Source: Gammaproteobacteria bacterium
GTDB lineage: Bacteria; Pseudomonadota; Gammaproteobacteria; Burkholderiales; Burkholderiaceae_C
Direction of reading: 5' to 3'
NCBI GenBank assembly: GCA_018828125.1
Contig: JAHJWB010000013.1
Span: 124,001-188,000, forward strand
Length of the DNA: 64,000 nucleotides
The notes under the pieces were generated by a model. It made no database searches. It was not told the DNA's origin and saw only the letters and a list, made by a program, of their open reading frames with translations. Positions 8,477-18,258 of this stretch are shown one piece after another; within the stretch, counting starts at the first letter, position 1, and each line of letters opens with the position of its first letter. A program made the translations under genes and the position numbers.

Positions 8477-9226
8477 ATGGCCCACACAGACCTCCCCCCC
8501 ACTTTGTGGATCCTCAAAACCGGCGATGCACTGCCGCCGCTGCGTGCCGTGCACGGTGACTTTGAAGACTGGATTGCTCGGGGGCTGGCTCAGAACGGCA
8601 ACCTCCCGGCGCTGCCCGTGCGCACCCTGGATGCCCGCACCACCACGCCATGGCCTGCCATGGAGGGCATTGCGGGTGTGGTGGTCACGGGCTCGCCCGC
8701 CATGGTGACGGACCGTGAACCCTGGAGCGAGCGCGCCGCCGCGTGGCTGGCGCAACTGGTGGACGCGCAGGTGCCGGTACTGGGCCTGTGCTACGGCCAC
8801 CAGTTGCTGGCCCATGCGCTGGGCGGCGAGGTGGCGCGGCACCCTGGCGGGCTGGAGATTGGCACGGTGGCCATCCAGCAGATGCCAGCCGCCGAAGGAG
8901 ATGCCCTGTTTGGCGACCTGCCCATCGAATTTGCGGCGCATGTGGTGCACGAACAATCGGTGCGCCGCCTGCCGCCGGGGGCGGTGGCACTGGCGGCCAA
9001 CGCCCACGAGGCCCACCACGCGTTTCGCGTCGGCCCCAGCGCCTGGGGCGTGCAGTTTCACCCCGAGTTCAGCGATGGCGTGATGCGCGACTATGTGCAA
9101 TGTTTTGCACCATCGCTGCGGCGCACGGGGGTGGATGCCGACGCCTTGCAGCACCAGGTGCAGCCCACGCCCCACGCTGGCAGCCTGCTTGCACGCTTTG
9201 CACAGCTGGCTGCGGCCCACCGCTGA
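8477..9226 (+). CDS. Class I glutamine amidotransferase-like protein
   Basis: A 249-aa stand-alone GATase1 domain. The catalytic triad is visible: nucleophile C105 in LGLCYGHQLL, then H195 and E197 in FHPEF. The N-terminal half has VVVTGSPAMV, typical of GuaA-like/YfeJ-type amidotransferases. These release ammonia from glutamine or act as gamma-glutamyl hydrolases. No synthetase partner is adjacent, so the acceptor is unknown. The plain product name used for such proteins is glutamine amidotransferase. It is a single gene; the convergent protease gene follows, with a family-A repeat between them. Confidence 0.88.
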   Translation: MAHTDLPPTLWILKTGDALPPLRAVHGDFEDWIARGLAQNGNLPALPVRTLDARTTTPWPAMEGIAGVVVTGSPAMVTDREPWSERAAAWLAQLVDAQVPVLGLCYGHQLLAHALGGEVARHPGGLEIGTVAIQQMPAAEGDALFGDLPIEFAAHVVHEQSVRRLPPGAVALAANAHEAHHAFRVGPSAWGVQFHPEFSDGVMRDYVQCFAPSLRRTGVDADALQHQVQPTPHAGSLLARFAQLAAAHR

Positions 9227-9235
9227 AAATATGAA

Positions 9236-9297
9236 TGGAAAGTGGCTCTAGCGCTTATCCATAAAGCGCTAGCAGCTATTAAATCGATAGTAATGAA
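9236..9297 (-). repeat. Dispersed palindromic repeat, family A, copy 3
   Basis: GGCTCTAGCGCTTATCCATA then AAGCGCTAGCAGCTATTAAA (plus strand), that is, the family core read in reverse. It lies between two convergent genes. Confidence 0.85.
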
Positions 9298-9298
9298 A

Positions 9299-9838
9299 TT
9301 AACCACCACGGGGCCGCAGCACCATCCGGTCGCGGCCCATTTCCACGTCGAAGTGCCGCAGAAAGTTTTGCCCCAGCAACGCGTCGTCGTCGCTGCGGCC
9401 GGTGTAGCCGATGCCCACACGCAAGCCGGACACAGCCAGCGACCGAACCGTGACGGAGTCTGACGCAATCACCCGCCCCTGCCGGGGGCCGTTGGCCGTC
9501 TGAAACGTGATGGGGTCTCCGCCCTGCAAACCGGCTTCTCGGGCCAGCGCCTCGGTCACACCCACCAGGCTGGCGCCGGTGTCCACCAAAAACATCACCG
9601 GCACGCCGTTGACACTGCCTGCCACCCGAAAGTGGCCGTCATGGTGGCGGGGGATCACCACCGCGCCATCGGCCGTCACGGTGACGCCTTTGGGTTTCAT
9701 CGCGTACTGCATTGCAAAGTACAGCGCGGCCATGACCACCAGCCAGAACGCCAGAATGCCCAGCGTGCCCACCCGCATCAATCGGCGCGTGGACTGGTTG
9801 TTGTCGGCGGGCGACAAAGGGTGGGGTTCGGTGCCCAT
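9299..9838 (-). CDS. Membrane-anchored retropepsin-like aspartic protease (TIGR02281 type)
   Basis: A 179-aa protein. One transmembrane helix spans residues about 24-45 (LGILAFWLVVMAALYFA), leaving the C-terminal domain in the periplasm. The catalytic motif is LVDTGAS with D86, followed later by ALLGQNFL, both typical of the single-domain clan AA proteases related to retropepsin. As in that family, the active enzyme would be a dimer. The start at 9838 (MGTEPHPL) gives the usual length; in-frame starts further upstream run through a purine-rich tract and are unlikely. The substrate is unknown. Confidence 0.85.
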   Translation of the reverse strand: MGTEPHPLSPADNNQSTRRLMRVGTLGILAFWLVVMAALYFAMQYAMKPKGVTVTADGAVVIPRHHDGHFRVAGSVNGVPVMFLVDTGASLVGVTEALAREAGLQGGDPITFQTANGPRQGRVIASDSVTVRSLAVSGLRVGIGYTGRSDDDALLGQNFLRHFDVEMGRDRMVLRPRGG

Positions 9839-10005
9839 GCGGAGTGTGGAGGGTGACGGAAAGAAGAAAGAAGGAAAGAAAGGGAGGAGCCGAGCGCAGA
9901 AGAATCGCAGACGCTCAGCCTGAGGCGACCGCGCATGCGCGCACAAATCGCTCCCTGCGGTGAATCATAGGAGGCCCGCCAGAGCACCCGCGCAGGCTGT
10001 GGTCT

Positions 10006-13000
10006 TCACCAGCCCTGGGCGGCGACCAGGCTGCGCAGAAACTGCGCCTCAAACACCGCGGCGGGCACCGGTCTGCTGAGCAGATAGCCCTGGATTTCGT
10101 CACACCCCAGCAAAGCCAGCATGCGCGACTGGTCCTCGGTCTCCACCCCTTCCGCCACCACCTTGAGGCCCAGCGAGTGCCCCAGGTTGATGATGGTGGA
10201 CACCAGCGCCAGCCCCTGCGGCCCCAACGACAGGCCCGTGATAAAGGACCGGTCGATCTTGAGCGTGTCCACCGGCAGCTTGGCCAGATAACTCAATGAA
10301 GAAAAGCCCGTGCCAAAGTCGTCGATGGCGACGGTGATGCCCATGTCGCGCAGCGCGTGCAGGCTGACCGTGCTTTGCTCTACGTCGTCCATCAGCATGC
10401 TTTCGGTGATCTCCAGCTCCAGGCCCGAGGCCGCATAAGGGTCGGAGGCAATCGCATCGCGCACCTCGGCAATAAAGCCACGGTGCCGCAGCTGCAAAGA
10501 CGACACGTTCACCGCCACTCGCACCGCCAGCAGGCCTGCCTGTCGCCAGCGCTGGTTGTCTGCCAGCGCCTGCCGTAGCGCCCAGCGGCCCACGTCGTAG
10601 ATAAGCCCCGTTTCTTCCAGGATGGGGATGAACTCGCCTGGCGGCACCAGACCGCGCAGAGGATCGTTCCAGCGGATCAGCGCTTCAGCGCCTGCCACCG
10701 CGCCGCTGGCCAGATGCTGCTTGGGCTGGTAATGCAGCACAAATTGGCCTTGCTCCAGCGCTTCTCGCAGGCGGCCCTCCAGGCTCAACGCCTCCGCCAC
10801 GCGGGTGTTCATCTCGGAGGTGTAGAACAGCAGGCGGTCGGCCGATGCCTTGGCGTTGTCCGTGGCAGCCTCGGCATTGCGAAGCAGGGCCTCGGCGTCC
10901 ATGCCATCCATGGGGTACAGGGCGACCCCCCCTTTGGCGGCCATGCGCAACTCGGTGTCGCCCAGTGCAAAAGGCGCATCAAAGCACGCGCGCATCAAAT
11001 GGTCCACCGCCCACGCTACGGCTCCCGCGTCACGCGGGTCAGGCACGGCAATGCCAAAACTGTTGATGCCGATGCGCGCTACGTCGAAAGCGTCCCCTGC
11101 CGCCCGCTGCAGCCGCTGCGCCACCTGCTTGAGCAATTCGTCGCCCATCTGGCGACCCAGCGTGTCATTGACGATGCGAAACCGGCTGATGTCCATCAGC
11201 GCAATGCCCAGCACCGGCCTGTTCCCCTCTCGCGGGCGCAGGTGCTGGCTACATCGCTCCAGAAACAGTGTGCGGTTGGGCAGGCCGGTAATCTCGTCGT
11301 AGTAGGCCAGGTAACTGAGCCGCTCCTCCTTGTCGAGGTGGTCCATGGCAAAGCCAATGTCGCCCGCGAGTTCGGTCAACAGGCTCATTTCCCCCTCGTC
11401 AAAAAAGCCCGCTTCATCAGCAAACAGGGTCAGCACACCCACCACCTCATGCCCCACCATGAGGGGCAGGACCGCCATGGAGGCCGCCCCGTGGTGGATG
11501 AGGGTTTCCTTCAGCAGAATGCGAGGGTCGCTGAGGATGTCGTCGCACACAACGGGGCGCCTTTCGCGCACAACTTCCGAGCTCAGGCTTTCCCCCTTGG
11601 TCGGCGCTGGGTACAAGCGCAGCCGACCTTTGAGCTGAGCAAGAAAGTCCCCGTCCGCACCGGCCAATTCCAGGGGCACCACGAATTCCCGGGCACCGTC
11701 AACCTTGCCGATCCAGGCAATCCGGAACTGTCCGTGCTCTACCGCCACACGGCAGGACTCGCGGAACAACTCATCGCGTTCGCGCACCCGAACAATCAGG
11801 GTGTTGATACCGCTGAGCATGGCGTACACGCGGTTCAGGCGTTTGATCTTGCGCTCGGCTTCACGGCGCTCGGTAACGTCTTCGCCCAGGCTGGCCACGC
11901 CGGTTACATCGCCTGCCACCGAACGCAACACCGTGTTGTTCCAGTGCACCAGACGCCGCTCTCCCGAGCGGGTCAGAATTTCGTTGTCGTAGTGCCAGGC
12001 CGAAGGCCGGTCTGCCAGAAGGTCGGCAAATACCTCACGCACGCCAGGCGCGTCGGGCGGCAAGAACAGTGCAAACCAGTTGCGCCCAAAAACTTCTTCA
12101 CGTTGCCAACCGGTCAACCGCAACAGGTAGTCGTTGCAATAAATGATGCGGCCTTCGCTGTCCAGCATCAGCGAGATCATCTCGACCTTGTCGAGCATGT
12201 CGTTAAAGCGGCGGTCGCTTTCGTGCAGTTCCTCCTCGGCGCGCTTTTCCTTGGTGATGTCCTGAATGGTGTTGAACCAGCGGCGGGGCTGCCCCCGCCC
12301 GACCTCGTCGTCCAGGGGTTCCATCACCTGCCGCAGGTGCAAGAGTTGCCCATTGGCACAGACCAATCGGTAGGTGAAGTCCAGGCGCACGCCTTCGTTC
12401 GATGCTTCCAGCGCATGGCGCCGGAACATTGCGCGGTCGTCCGGATGCACCAAGGCGAGCCAGGCGCGCGCGGACCGAGGCATGTTTTCGTCAGACAAGC
12501 CCAGCATTTCGGGCAAGGTGTCGAGCCAGCTTTCAAAAGCTCCGTCGGGGCCACTGATGACGTGGACAATTTTGGCCAGCGACTGCGCCCGTCGCAGGCT
12601 GGCTTTGCTGGCGCGAAGCGCATCCATGGCGCGCTGGCGCTCTTGCACCTCGACTTGCAGTTGCTCGGCGTGGCGTTGCACCTCCTGATACAGGCTGCCG
12701 TTTTCATAAATGCGCCCTACCTGGGCGCCCAGGATGGTGACGATTTTTTCGTCTTCGACGCTGAAACCATCGGCTCCAAGCTTGTTGGCCAGGCAGATCC
12801 ATCCGTACGAAAAAGACAGCGAGGTGACCGGCACGATCAACGCCGTAAAAAGCGGTGGGTAGCCCGGTGGCAGGCCGATGGCCTCTGGTCGACCGGAGGG
12901 ATCTGTCCAGCGCTGTGAGCGTCGCTCGGCCCGCACAGTGCCCGGAAGGCCGTGTGACACCACGGGAGTCGCCAGCCGCTCGTTACGCTCTGCGTCCAGC

Positions 13001-13644
13001 CCGCTGGTGCACACGATGGGGTCGGAACTGTGCTTGCGCGAAATGCAAAGCACCGCATATTGCGCGCCCACCAAGTCCCGCGCGCCCTTACACACATTCG
13101 CCAGCAGCACCTGCGGATCGCGTTCGGACGCCAGTTGCAGGTTCAGGTCGGTCAGCGCTGCCAGCCGGAAGTTCATGGCTTCCAGTTGCGCCACGTTGCC
13201 CGTGAGTTTGTCGGTCATCAAACGCAGGTGCTGCGTCTGAAAGCTGTGCTCCGGTACCAGGGGCGACGACGCTGGCGCCTGTGCCAGGGCCTCGTCAATG
13301 ACGTCCAGAATGTCCTGCGGTTCGCAGGGTTTGATCAACACCTGTGTCACCCCGCAGGCCAGTGCCAGATTGCGTGCCTCCAGCTCGCGGTAATGGGCGC
13401 TGTAGAACACCACCTGGGTGTGCGCGATCGCTGCGTCGGCGCGCAACTGGCGCACAAACTCGTAGCCATCCATGGTGGGCATCAGGATGTCGGAGATCAC
13501 CAATTGCGGACGCTCTGCACGCACAAGCACCAGCGCTTCTGCGCCATCAGACGCCTCCAGCGCCTGGTGGCCACCGTGCCCGATGAGCGTGACCACCAGC
13601 GCCCGGTTGGCGGGGAGATCATCTACAACCAGTATCTTTGCCAT
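10006..13644 (-). CDS. Response regulator with GAF, PAS, degenerate GGDEF and EAL domains
   Basis: A 1212-aa signalling protein with no membrane segment. Order: receiver domain (about 1-120, acceptor D52 in LVISDILMP, lysine in VLIKP); GAF (about 165-335); two PAS/PAC domains (about 355-600); second GAF (about 615-770); GGDEF-like (about 785-945); EAL (about 950-1205). The GGDEF motif is replaced by G-I-N-S-F in ARIGINSFGIAV, so cyclase activity is unlikely. The EAL domain keeps its key residues: E-A-L-I-R-W, LEITESMLMDD, IDDFGTGFSSL, KIDRSFI, VVAEGVET. It is therefore probably a c-di-GMP phosphodiesterase switched by phosphorylation. It lies 21 bases after the CheY-like gene, in line with the kinase gene. 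Confidence 0.92.
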   Translation of the reverse strand: MAKILVVDDLPANRALVVTLIGHGGHQALEASDGAEALVLVRAERPQLVISDILMPTMDGYEFVRQLRADAAIAHTQVVFYSAHYRELEARNLALACGVTQVLIKPCEPQDILDVIDEALAQAPASSPLVPEHSFQTQHLRLMTDKLTGNVAQLEAMNFRLAALTDLNLQLASERDPQVLLANVCKGARDLVGAQYAVLCISRKHSSDPIVCTSGLDAERNERLATPVVSHGLPGTVRAERRSQRWTDPSGRPEAIGLPPGYPPLFTALIVPVTSLSFSYGWICLANKLGADGFSVEDEKIVTILGAQVGRIYENGSLYQEVQRHAEQLQVEVQERQRAMDALRASKASLRRAQSLAKIVHVISGPDGAFESWLDTLPEMLGLSDENMPRSARAWLALVHPDDRAMFRRHALEASNEGVRLDFTYRLVCANGQLLHLRQVMEPLDDEVGRGQPRRWFNTIQDITKEKRAEEELHESDRRFNDMLDKVEMISLMLDSEGRIIYCNDYLLRLTGWQREEVFGRNWFALFLPPDAPGVREVFADLLADRPSAWHYDNEILTRSGERRLVHWNNTVLRSVAGDVTGVASLGEDVTERREAERKIKRLNRVYAMLSGINTLIVRVRERDELFRESCRVAVEHGQFRIAWIGKVDGAREFVVPLELAGADGDFLAQLKGRLRLYPAPTKGESLSSEVVRERRPVVCDDILSDPRILLKETLIHHGAASMAVLPLMVGHEVVGVLTLFADEAGFFDEGEMSLLTELAGDIGFAMDHLDKEERLSYLAYYDEITGLPNRTLFLERCSQHLRPREGNRPVLGIALMDISRFRIVNDTLGRQMGDELLKQVAQRLQRAAGDAFDVARIGINSFGIAVPDPRDAGAVAWAVDHLMRACFDAPFALGDTELRMAAKGGVALYPMDGMDAEALLRNAEAATDNAKASADRLLFYTSEMNTRVAEALSLEGRLREALEQGQFVLHYQPKQHLASGAVAGAEALIRWNDPLRGLVPPGEFIPILEETGLIYDVGRWALRQALADNQRWRQAGLLAVRVAVNVSSLQLRHRGFIAEVRDAIASDPYAASGLELEITESMLMDDVEQSTVSLHALRDMGITVAIDDFGTGFSSLSYLAKLPVDTLKIDRSFITGLSLGPQGLALVSTIINLGHSLGLKVVAEGVETEDQSRMLALLGCDEIQGYLLSRPVPAAVFEAQFLRSLVAAQGW

Positions 13645-13665
13645 GCTGTCTTCTGTGTAGGCCGT

Positions 13666-14082
13666 TCAGTCCCCGCTCGGCCCTTCAGCCGGTGCGGGCG
13701 GTGGCGCAGAGGCGGTTCCCAGAAACACTTCGATCTGCTGCACAAACGTTTCGGGCGTGATGGGTTTGGACAGGTGGTCGTCAAAGCCCATCTCCAGCGC
13801 CTTCTCACGGTCGCCGGGCATGGAGAACGCCGTCACCGCCACCAGCGGAACCCGCTGCCACTTCGGATGGGAGCGCAGGGTTTGCGCCACCTGGTAGCCG
13901 TTCATGATGGGCATCTGCAAATCGCACAGGATGAGGTCGTGGGGCTGGGACAGGGCCAGCTCCAGCCCCACAGCCCCGTTTTCGGCCACGTGCACCGTAT
14001 ACCCCGCCGCATCGAGCAGGTAGGCGACCAGCAGGCGGCTTGCGTCGTCGTCTTCTATCACCAGTATGTGGGCAGCTGTCAT
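13666..14082 (-). CDS. Single-domain response regulator (CheY-like)
   Basis: A 138-aa receiver domain with the acidic pocket EDDD (residues 10-13), acceptor D54 in LILCDLQMP, T in VAVTAF and K in LSKPIT. After residue 125 there is only a short Pro/Ala-rich tail, so there is no output domain. Its start overlaps the end of the histidine kinase gene by 4 bases. Known designs suggest it relays phosphate from the kinase, possibly in competition with the receiver domain of the downstream GGDEF/EAL protein. Confidence 0.92.
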   Translation of the reverse strand: MTAAHILVIEDDDASRLLVAYLLDAAGYTVHVAENGAVGLELALSQPHDLILCDLQMPIMNGYQVAQTLRSHPKWQRVPLVAVTAFSMPGDREKALEMGFDDHLSKPITPETFVQQIEVFLGTASAPPPAPAEGPSGD

Positions 14083-15932
14083 TCGCGGGGCTCCGGCAAT
14101 TCGAGGATGAAGGTACTGCCCTGCTCCTCGGTGCTTTCAAAGTGAATACGCCCACCCAGGGCATCGGCCAGCTTGCGGCTCAGGTGCAGGCCCAGGCCGG
14201 TGCCCTCCTGGTGGCGTCGGTCGGCGCTTTCGACGCGCGAAAAGGCTTCAAACAGCCGGGTCTGGTCGTCAGCAGGAATCCCTGGCCCCGTGTCCTGCAC
14301 ACACACCACCACCATGCGGCCACCGGCTCGCAAAACATCGTCCTTCAGCGTCAAGTGAACGCTGCCCTGCTGTGTGAATTTGATGGCGTTGCCCACCAGG
14401 TTGATCAGAATCTGGCTCATCGCACGCCGGTCGGACCGCAGCACCACGGGCGTTGAAGGAAGGTCGGATGTGAACACCAGGGTCTTGCGCGCAGCCTCCG
14501 GGCTCAGCGTTGCAACCACCTCTTCCACCACGGCGCGGCAGTCCACCAGTTCAAGATTCAAGGTCGCCTTGTTGGCCCCGAGTTTGGCCACGTCCAGCAG
14601 ATCGTTGATGAGCGACAGCAAATGCCGCGCACCCGTCTGCACGATGCGAAGCTGCTTTTCCTGCTCGGTGTTCAAAGGCCCCGGGAGCTTCATCAACAAG
14701 GTGCCTGTGAACCCAATGATGGCGTTGAGCGGCGTGCGCAGCTCATGTGACATGCTGGCCAGGAACCGGTCCTTGACCAGGGCTGCGTTCTCCAGCTCCA
14801 GGTTTTTCTCGCGCAGCGCCTGCTCGATGCGTTTGCGCTCGGTCACGTCGCGGATGGCGCTGGACACAAACAGTCCCTCTTCTGTCTCCAGCGGGCTCAG
14901 GCTGATCTCTACCGGAAACTCGCTGCCATCCTTGCGCAGACCGTGCAACTCCAGTCCGGCGCCCATGGAGCGACTGCGGGGTTCGGCAAAAAAGCCGCGG
15001 CGGTGCGCGGGGTGTGAGCCACTGAACCGCGCGGGCACCAGCAGTTCGATCTGCTGGCCCAGCAACTCGTCGCGGCTCCAGCCAAACAGCCTCACGGCCT
15101 GAGAGTTGACGAGCACGATGCGCCCGTCGCGGTTGACGATGACCATCGCGTCGGGCGCAGCCTCCAGCAAGTCCTTGAATTTCTGGTCAGCCTTTTTGCG
15201 GTCCGTGATGTCGCGGATCGCACTCATCACCATGGCGCCTTCTTCGGTGTCGATGGGGCTCAGGCTGATCTCCACCGGAAACTCGCTGCCGTCTTGGCGC
15301 AAGCCATACAACTCCAGCCCCGCGCCCATAGTGCGGGTGCGCGGCTGTGCAAAAAAACCGCTGCGGCGTCCCAGGTGAGTACCCCGGTAGCGTTGAGGCA
15401 GCAGCACCTCCACCGGCAGCCCCAGCAGGTCAGCCCGCTGGTAGCCAAAGACGCGCTCCGCTTGCGAGTTCACCAACACAATGCGGCCTGTCACGTTGAC
15501 CATCACGATGGCGTCCGGGGTGGATTCGAGCAGGTCGCGAAACCGTGCTTCCAGCAATTTGGCGTCCCGCTGCACTTTGAGCTGCGTGACGTCTTTTTTG
15601 CTGGACAGGAAGTACAGCACCTGCCCCCCGGCGTCGAGCACGGCCTTGGTGGAGATGTTGACGTGCACCAGTGACCCGTCTTTGCGGCGGCGCACCGTTT
15701 CGTGCACGGCAGTCCCCAAACGCAGCGCCTCGGCGCGGATGGCCTCTTCTTCATGTGCGCGGTCGGTGGGAACGATGAGGTCAAGGATCGAGCGCCCTTC
15801 GGCTTCGGCCTGAACGTAGCCAAAGATTCGCTCGGCCGCGGGGTTCCACTCCAGCACTATGCCTTGCGGAGACAGCACCAGCAGGGCATCGGGGTTTTGC
15901 TCCCAATATGCCGCAGAAAAGTCAGACGCCAT
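14079..15932 (-). CDS. PAS domain sensor histidine kinase
   Basis: A 617-aa cytoplasmic hybrid-less kinase. Three PAS/PAC modules (about 1-122, 130-250, 252-372) are followed by HisKA with phospho-acceptor H396 in SHELRTP and an HATPase domain (about 495-612) with LVGNAIKFT, DTGPGIP and GTGLGLHLSRKLA. No transmembrane helix is seen, so it senses an internal signal (redox, ligand or energy state). PAS2 and PAS3 are close copies of each other: GSEFPVEISLSP and MGAGLEL occur in both. The gene starts a three-gene signalling operon with the two response regulators downstream. Confidence 0.92.
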   Translation of the reverse strand: MASDFSAAYWEQNPDALLVLSPQGIVLEWNPAAERIFGYVQAEAEGRSILDLIVPTDRAHEEEAIRAEALRLGTAVHETVRRRKDGSLVHVNISTKAVLDAGGQVLYFLSSKKDVTQLKVQRDAKLLEARFRDLLESTPDAIVMVNVTGRIVLVNSQAERVFGYQRADLLGLPVEVLLPQRYRGTHLGRRSGFFAQPRTRTMGAGLELYGLRQDGSEFPVEISLSPIDTEEGAMVMSAIRDITDRKKADQKFKDLLEAAPDAMVIVNRDGRIVLVNSQAVRLFGWSRDELLGQQIELLVPARFSGSHPAHRRGFFAEPRSRSMGAGLELHGLRKDGSEFPVEISLSPLETEEGLFVSSAIRDVTERKRIEQALREKNLELENAALVKDRFLASMSHELRTPLNAIIGFTGTLLMKLPGPLNTEQEKQLRIVQTGARHLLSLINDLLDVAKLGANKATLNLELVDCRAVVEEVVATLSPEAARKTLVFTSDLPSTPVVLRSDRRAMSQILINLVGNAIKFTQQGSVHLTLKDDVLRAGGRMVVVCVQDTGPGIPADDQTRLFEAFSRVESADRRHQEGTGLGLHLSRKLADALGGRIHFESTEEQGSTFILELPEPRE

Positions 15933-16333
15933 TCAGTCCCCTGTATTGGAGCCGCAACGTGCAGGCCCCCTTTGGTGCCTCACGCGTTCAAGCCCATCAC
16001 GCCGCAGCCCGCCAGAAAATGGAGTTCCAACGAACCGGGCGCGCCAGCGAATGCCCCGGCATGTCCAATCCAATCTCGGAAACCCAAGGCGTGACCCAGC
16101 CCTCTCTGTTTCAAAACATCTTAGAGGCTAAGTGGGATAAACACCAAACGGCAATTGACCACGGGTGCCGGAAAAATCCCGCCCCAAAATCGAAGGTGAC
16201 ACGCGCGGACCAGGTGGCGGCAAAAAAATCAGCCCCTGATCCAACCTGGAACAGGGGCTTCATGAAACGCCTTTGCAGCGCGTTCAAGGCGCTGCACAAG
16301 CACGGTGTTCGCTGCTGTCTGCCGCTGACAGCG
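15933..16333. other. Intergenic region between icd and the histidine kinase gene
   Basis: A 401-bp stretch with no convincing gene. It holds the icd terminator (16222-16260) and, on the minus strand, must contain the promoter of the signalling operon. I see no clear -35/-10 pair and no repeat of either family here. Confidence 0.5.
16222..16260 (-). terminator. Intrinsic terminator of icd
   Basis: On the minus strand AGCCCCTG, a 13-base loop and CAGGGGCT (arms 16252-16259 and 16231-16238), then a run of seven T (16228-16222). It lies 74 bases after the icd stop. Confidence 0.85.
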
Positions 16334-17593
16334 TTACATGTGATCGATCATCACCTGACCAAAACCCGAACAACTCACTTGTGTGGCGCCATCCATCAGG
16401 CGTGCAAAGTCGTAGGTCACCTTTTTGGACGCAATCGACTTTTCAAGCGAGCTGATGATCAGGTCGGCAGCGGCTGTCCAGCCCATGTGGCGCAGCATCA
16501 TCTCGGCCGACAGAATTTCGGAGCCGGGATTCACATAGTCCTTGCCCGCGTACTTGGGGGCCGTACCGTGGGTCGCTTCAAAACACGCGACCGAATCCGA
16601 CATGTTGGCGCCGGGGGCGATGCCGATGCCGCCGACCTGCGCTGCGAGTGCATCCGAGATGTAGTCGCCATTGAGGTTGAGCGTGGCCACCACCGAATAC
16701 TCGGCAGGCCGCAACAGAATCTGCTGCAGGAATGCGTCGGCGATGCTGTCCTTGACAGTGATCTCCTTGCCGTTCTTGGGATTCTTGAGACGGCACCATG
16801 GGCCGCCATCGATCAGTTCGGCGCCGAATTCCTTCTGCGCCAGCGCATAAGCCCAGTCGCGGAAGCCACCTTCGGTGTACTTCATGATGTTGCCCTTGTG
16901 CACGATGGTCACGCTCGGCTTGTCGTTGTCGATGGCGTACTGAATGGCTTTGCGCACCAGGCGCTCCGTGCCTTCGATGGAAACGGGCTTGACGCCCAGA
17001 CCAGAAGTATTGGGAAAGCGGATCTTCTTGACGCCCATTTCTTCCTGCAGAAACTTGATGAGCTTCTTGGCCTTGTCGGACTCTGCTTCAAACTCGATGC
17101 CGGCGTAAATGTCTTCCGAGTTCTCTCGGAAGATCACCATGTTGGTCTTTTCGGGCTCCTTCAGTGGCGACGGAACGCCCTTGAAATACTGCACGGGACG
17201 TAGGCAGACGTAGAGGTCCAGTTCCTGGCGCAGGGCCACGTTCAGCGAACGGATGCCGCCACCCACGGGCGTGGTCAATGGTCCCTTGATGGACACCACG
17301 TATTCGCGCAGCACCTGCAGGGTTTCGTCCGGCAACCACACATCGGGGCCGTACACCTTGGTGGATTTTTCGCCCGCGTAGACCTCCATCCAATGGATCT
17401 TTTTGGTGCCGCCATAGGCCTTCGCCACCGCAGCATCGACCACCTTGATCATCACGGGCGTGATGTCCAGCCCCGTGCCGTCACCTTCGATGAAAGGGAT
17501 GATGGGCTGGTCCGGCACATTCAGGGACATGTCGGCATTGACGGTGATCTTCTGGCCTTCGGCAGGCACCGTAATGTGCTGGTAGGTGGTCAT
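16334..17593 (-). CDS. icd: NADP-dependent isocitrate dehydrogenase
   Basis: A 419-aa dimeric-type isocitrate dehydrogenase, close to the usual length of about 416. It converts isocitrate to 2-oxoglutarate, CO2 and NADPH in the TCA cycle. Visible signatures: [12 protein letters not shown] near the N-terminus, the substrate serine region [31 protein letters not shown], the metal-binding stretch [18 protein letters not shown], and [17 protein letters not shown] for cofactor. It is transcribed alone, with a good terminator downstream, and is divergent from the Ala/Lys-rich exported protein. Confidence 0.95.
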   Translation of the reverse strand: MTTYQHITVPAEGQKITVNADMSLNVPDQPIIPFIEGDGTGLDITPVMIKVVDAAVAKAYGGTKKIHWMEVYAGEKSTKVYGPDVWLPDETLQVLREYVVSIKGPLTTPVGGGIRSLNVALRQELDLYVCLRPVQYFKGVPSPLKEPEKTNMVIFRENSEDIYAGIEFEAESDKAKKLIKFLQEEMGVKKIRFPNTSGLGVKPVSIEGTERLVRKAIQYAIDNDKPSVTIVHKGNIMKYTEGGFRDWAYALAQKEFGAELIDGGPWCRLKNPKNGKEITVKDSIADAFLQQILLRPAEYSVVATLNLNGDYISDALAAQVGGIGIAPGANMSDSVACFEATHGTAPKYAGKDYVNPGSEILSAEMMLRHMGWTAAADLIISSLEKSIASKKVTYDFARLMDGATQVSCSGFGQVMIDHM

Positions 17594-17783
17594 GGGTGGT
17601 GGGTCTCCGGGAGAATCTGAAACGGGGTCCGCAGTTGGCGCTTGGCCAGCTAAAGCCGAATCATTCTAATGAGAAAAATTTTGCACCAGACCCCTCGCCA
17701 CAGAGGTGGTCGCTGCTATCGTCGCCCCCGGGGCCACGCGGATTTTCGGCGGCCCCTTCTTGTTCACATTGGAAACGGCATAT

Positions 17784-18074
17784 ATGAAAAAACTCCTCGC
17801 TGTCCTGGTGGCTGGTCTGTTCGCTGGAGGTGCATTTGCACAAGCACCCGCCACCGCACCCACACCCACACCCGCCATGGCCACTGCACCCGCAGCGGCA
17901 GCACCCGCCCCCATGGCCGCACCAGCAACTGCTGCAGCCCCGGTAGCCCAGAAAAAGGCGGCCAAAACGGCAAAGTCGGCCAAGTCCGCCAAAGCGACTA
18001 AAACAACCAGAACAGCCAAGAAGAAAACTTCGAAAAAGGTCGCGAAGAAGAAAACCGCTAAGAAGCTCGCCTGA
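17784..18074 (+). CDS. Small exported Ala/Lys-rich protein
   Basis: A 96-aa protein. The start at 17784 gives a clean signal peptide, MKKLLAVLVAGLFAGGAFA, cut before QAPA. The mature part has an Ala/Pro/Thr stretch (residues about 20-55) and then a highly basic tail made of AKSAK, KKT and AKK units, like histone H1-type tails. It is low in complexity, so homology calls are unreliable. An exported polycation could bind outer-membrane lipopolysaccharide, nucleic acid or polyphosphate, but this is a guess. A hairpin terminator follows at 18137-18160. Confidence 0.75.
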   Translation: MKKLLAVLVAGLFAGGAFAQAPATAPTPTPAMATAPAAAAPAPMAAPATAAAPVAQKKAAKTAKSAKSAKATKTTRTAKKKTSKKVAKKKTAKKLA

Positions 18075-18136
18075 GTCGGCGCAGCCAGCGACTCCTGCCA
18101 ACCTGCTCGTCAGGCAGTCTGAGCGCTTCACATCAC

Positions 18137-18160
18137 AATCGCCCGCACCTGCGGGCGATT
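18137..18160 (+). terminator. Hairpin after the Ala/Lys-rich protein gene
   Basis: AATCGCCCGC, loop ACCT, GCGGGCGATT: a perfect 10-bp stem 63 bases after the stop. The T tail is short (TT then TCC), so it may be a weak terminator. Confidence 0.6.
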
Positions 18161-18258
18161 TCCATGCGGAACCTGGCAGGCCATCTGCCCGGTTGAACTT
18201 ACCGCCCCGTCCGCAGTCCGTCCCTTGTCCGTCTTGCTCTTCCTTGAAAGCCTTGGCC

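Noticed and set aside
10714..12918. Long plus-strand open frame (734 codons) opposite the GGDEF/EAL gene
   Set aside because: Antisense shadow caused by high G+C third positions; no domain and no ribosome site.
17640..17700. Fur-box-like sequence (AATCATTCTAATGAG) between icd and the exported-protein gene
   Set aside because: Only partial match to the 19-bp consensus and no iron gene beside it.
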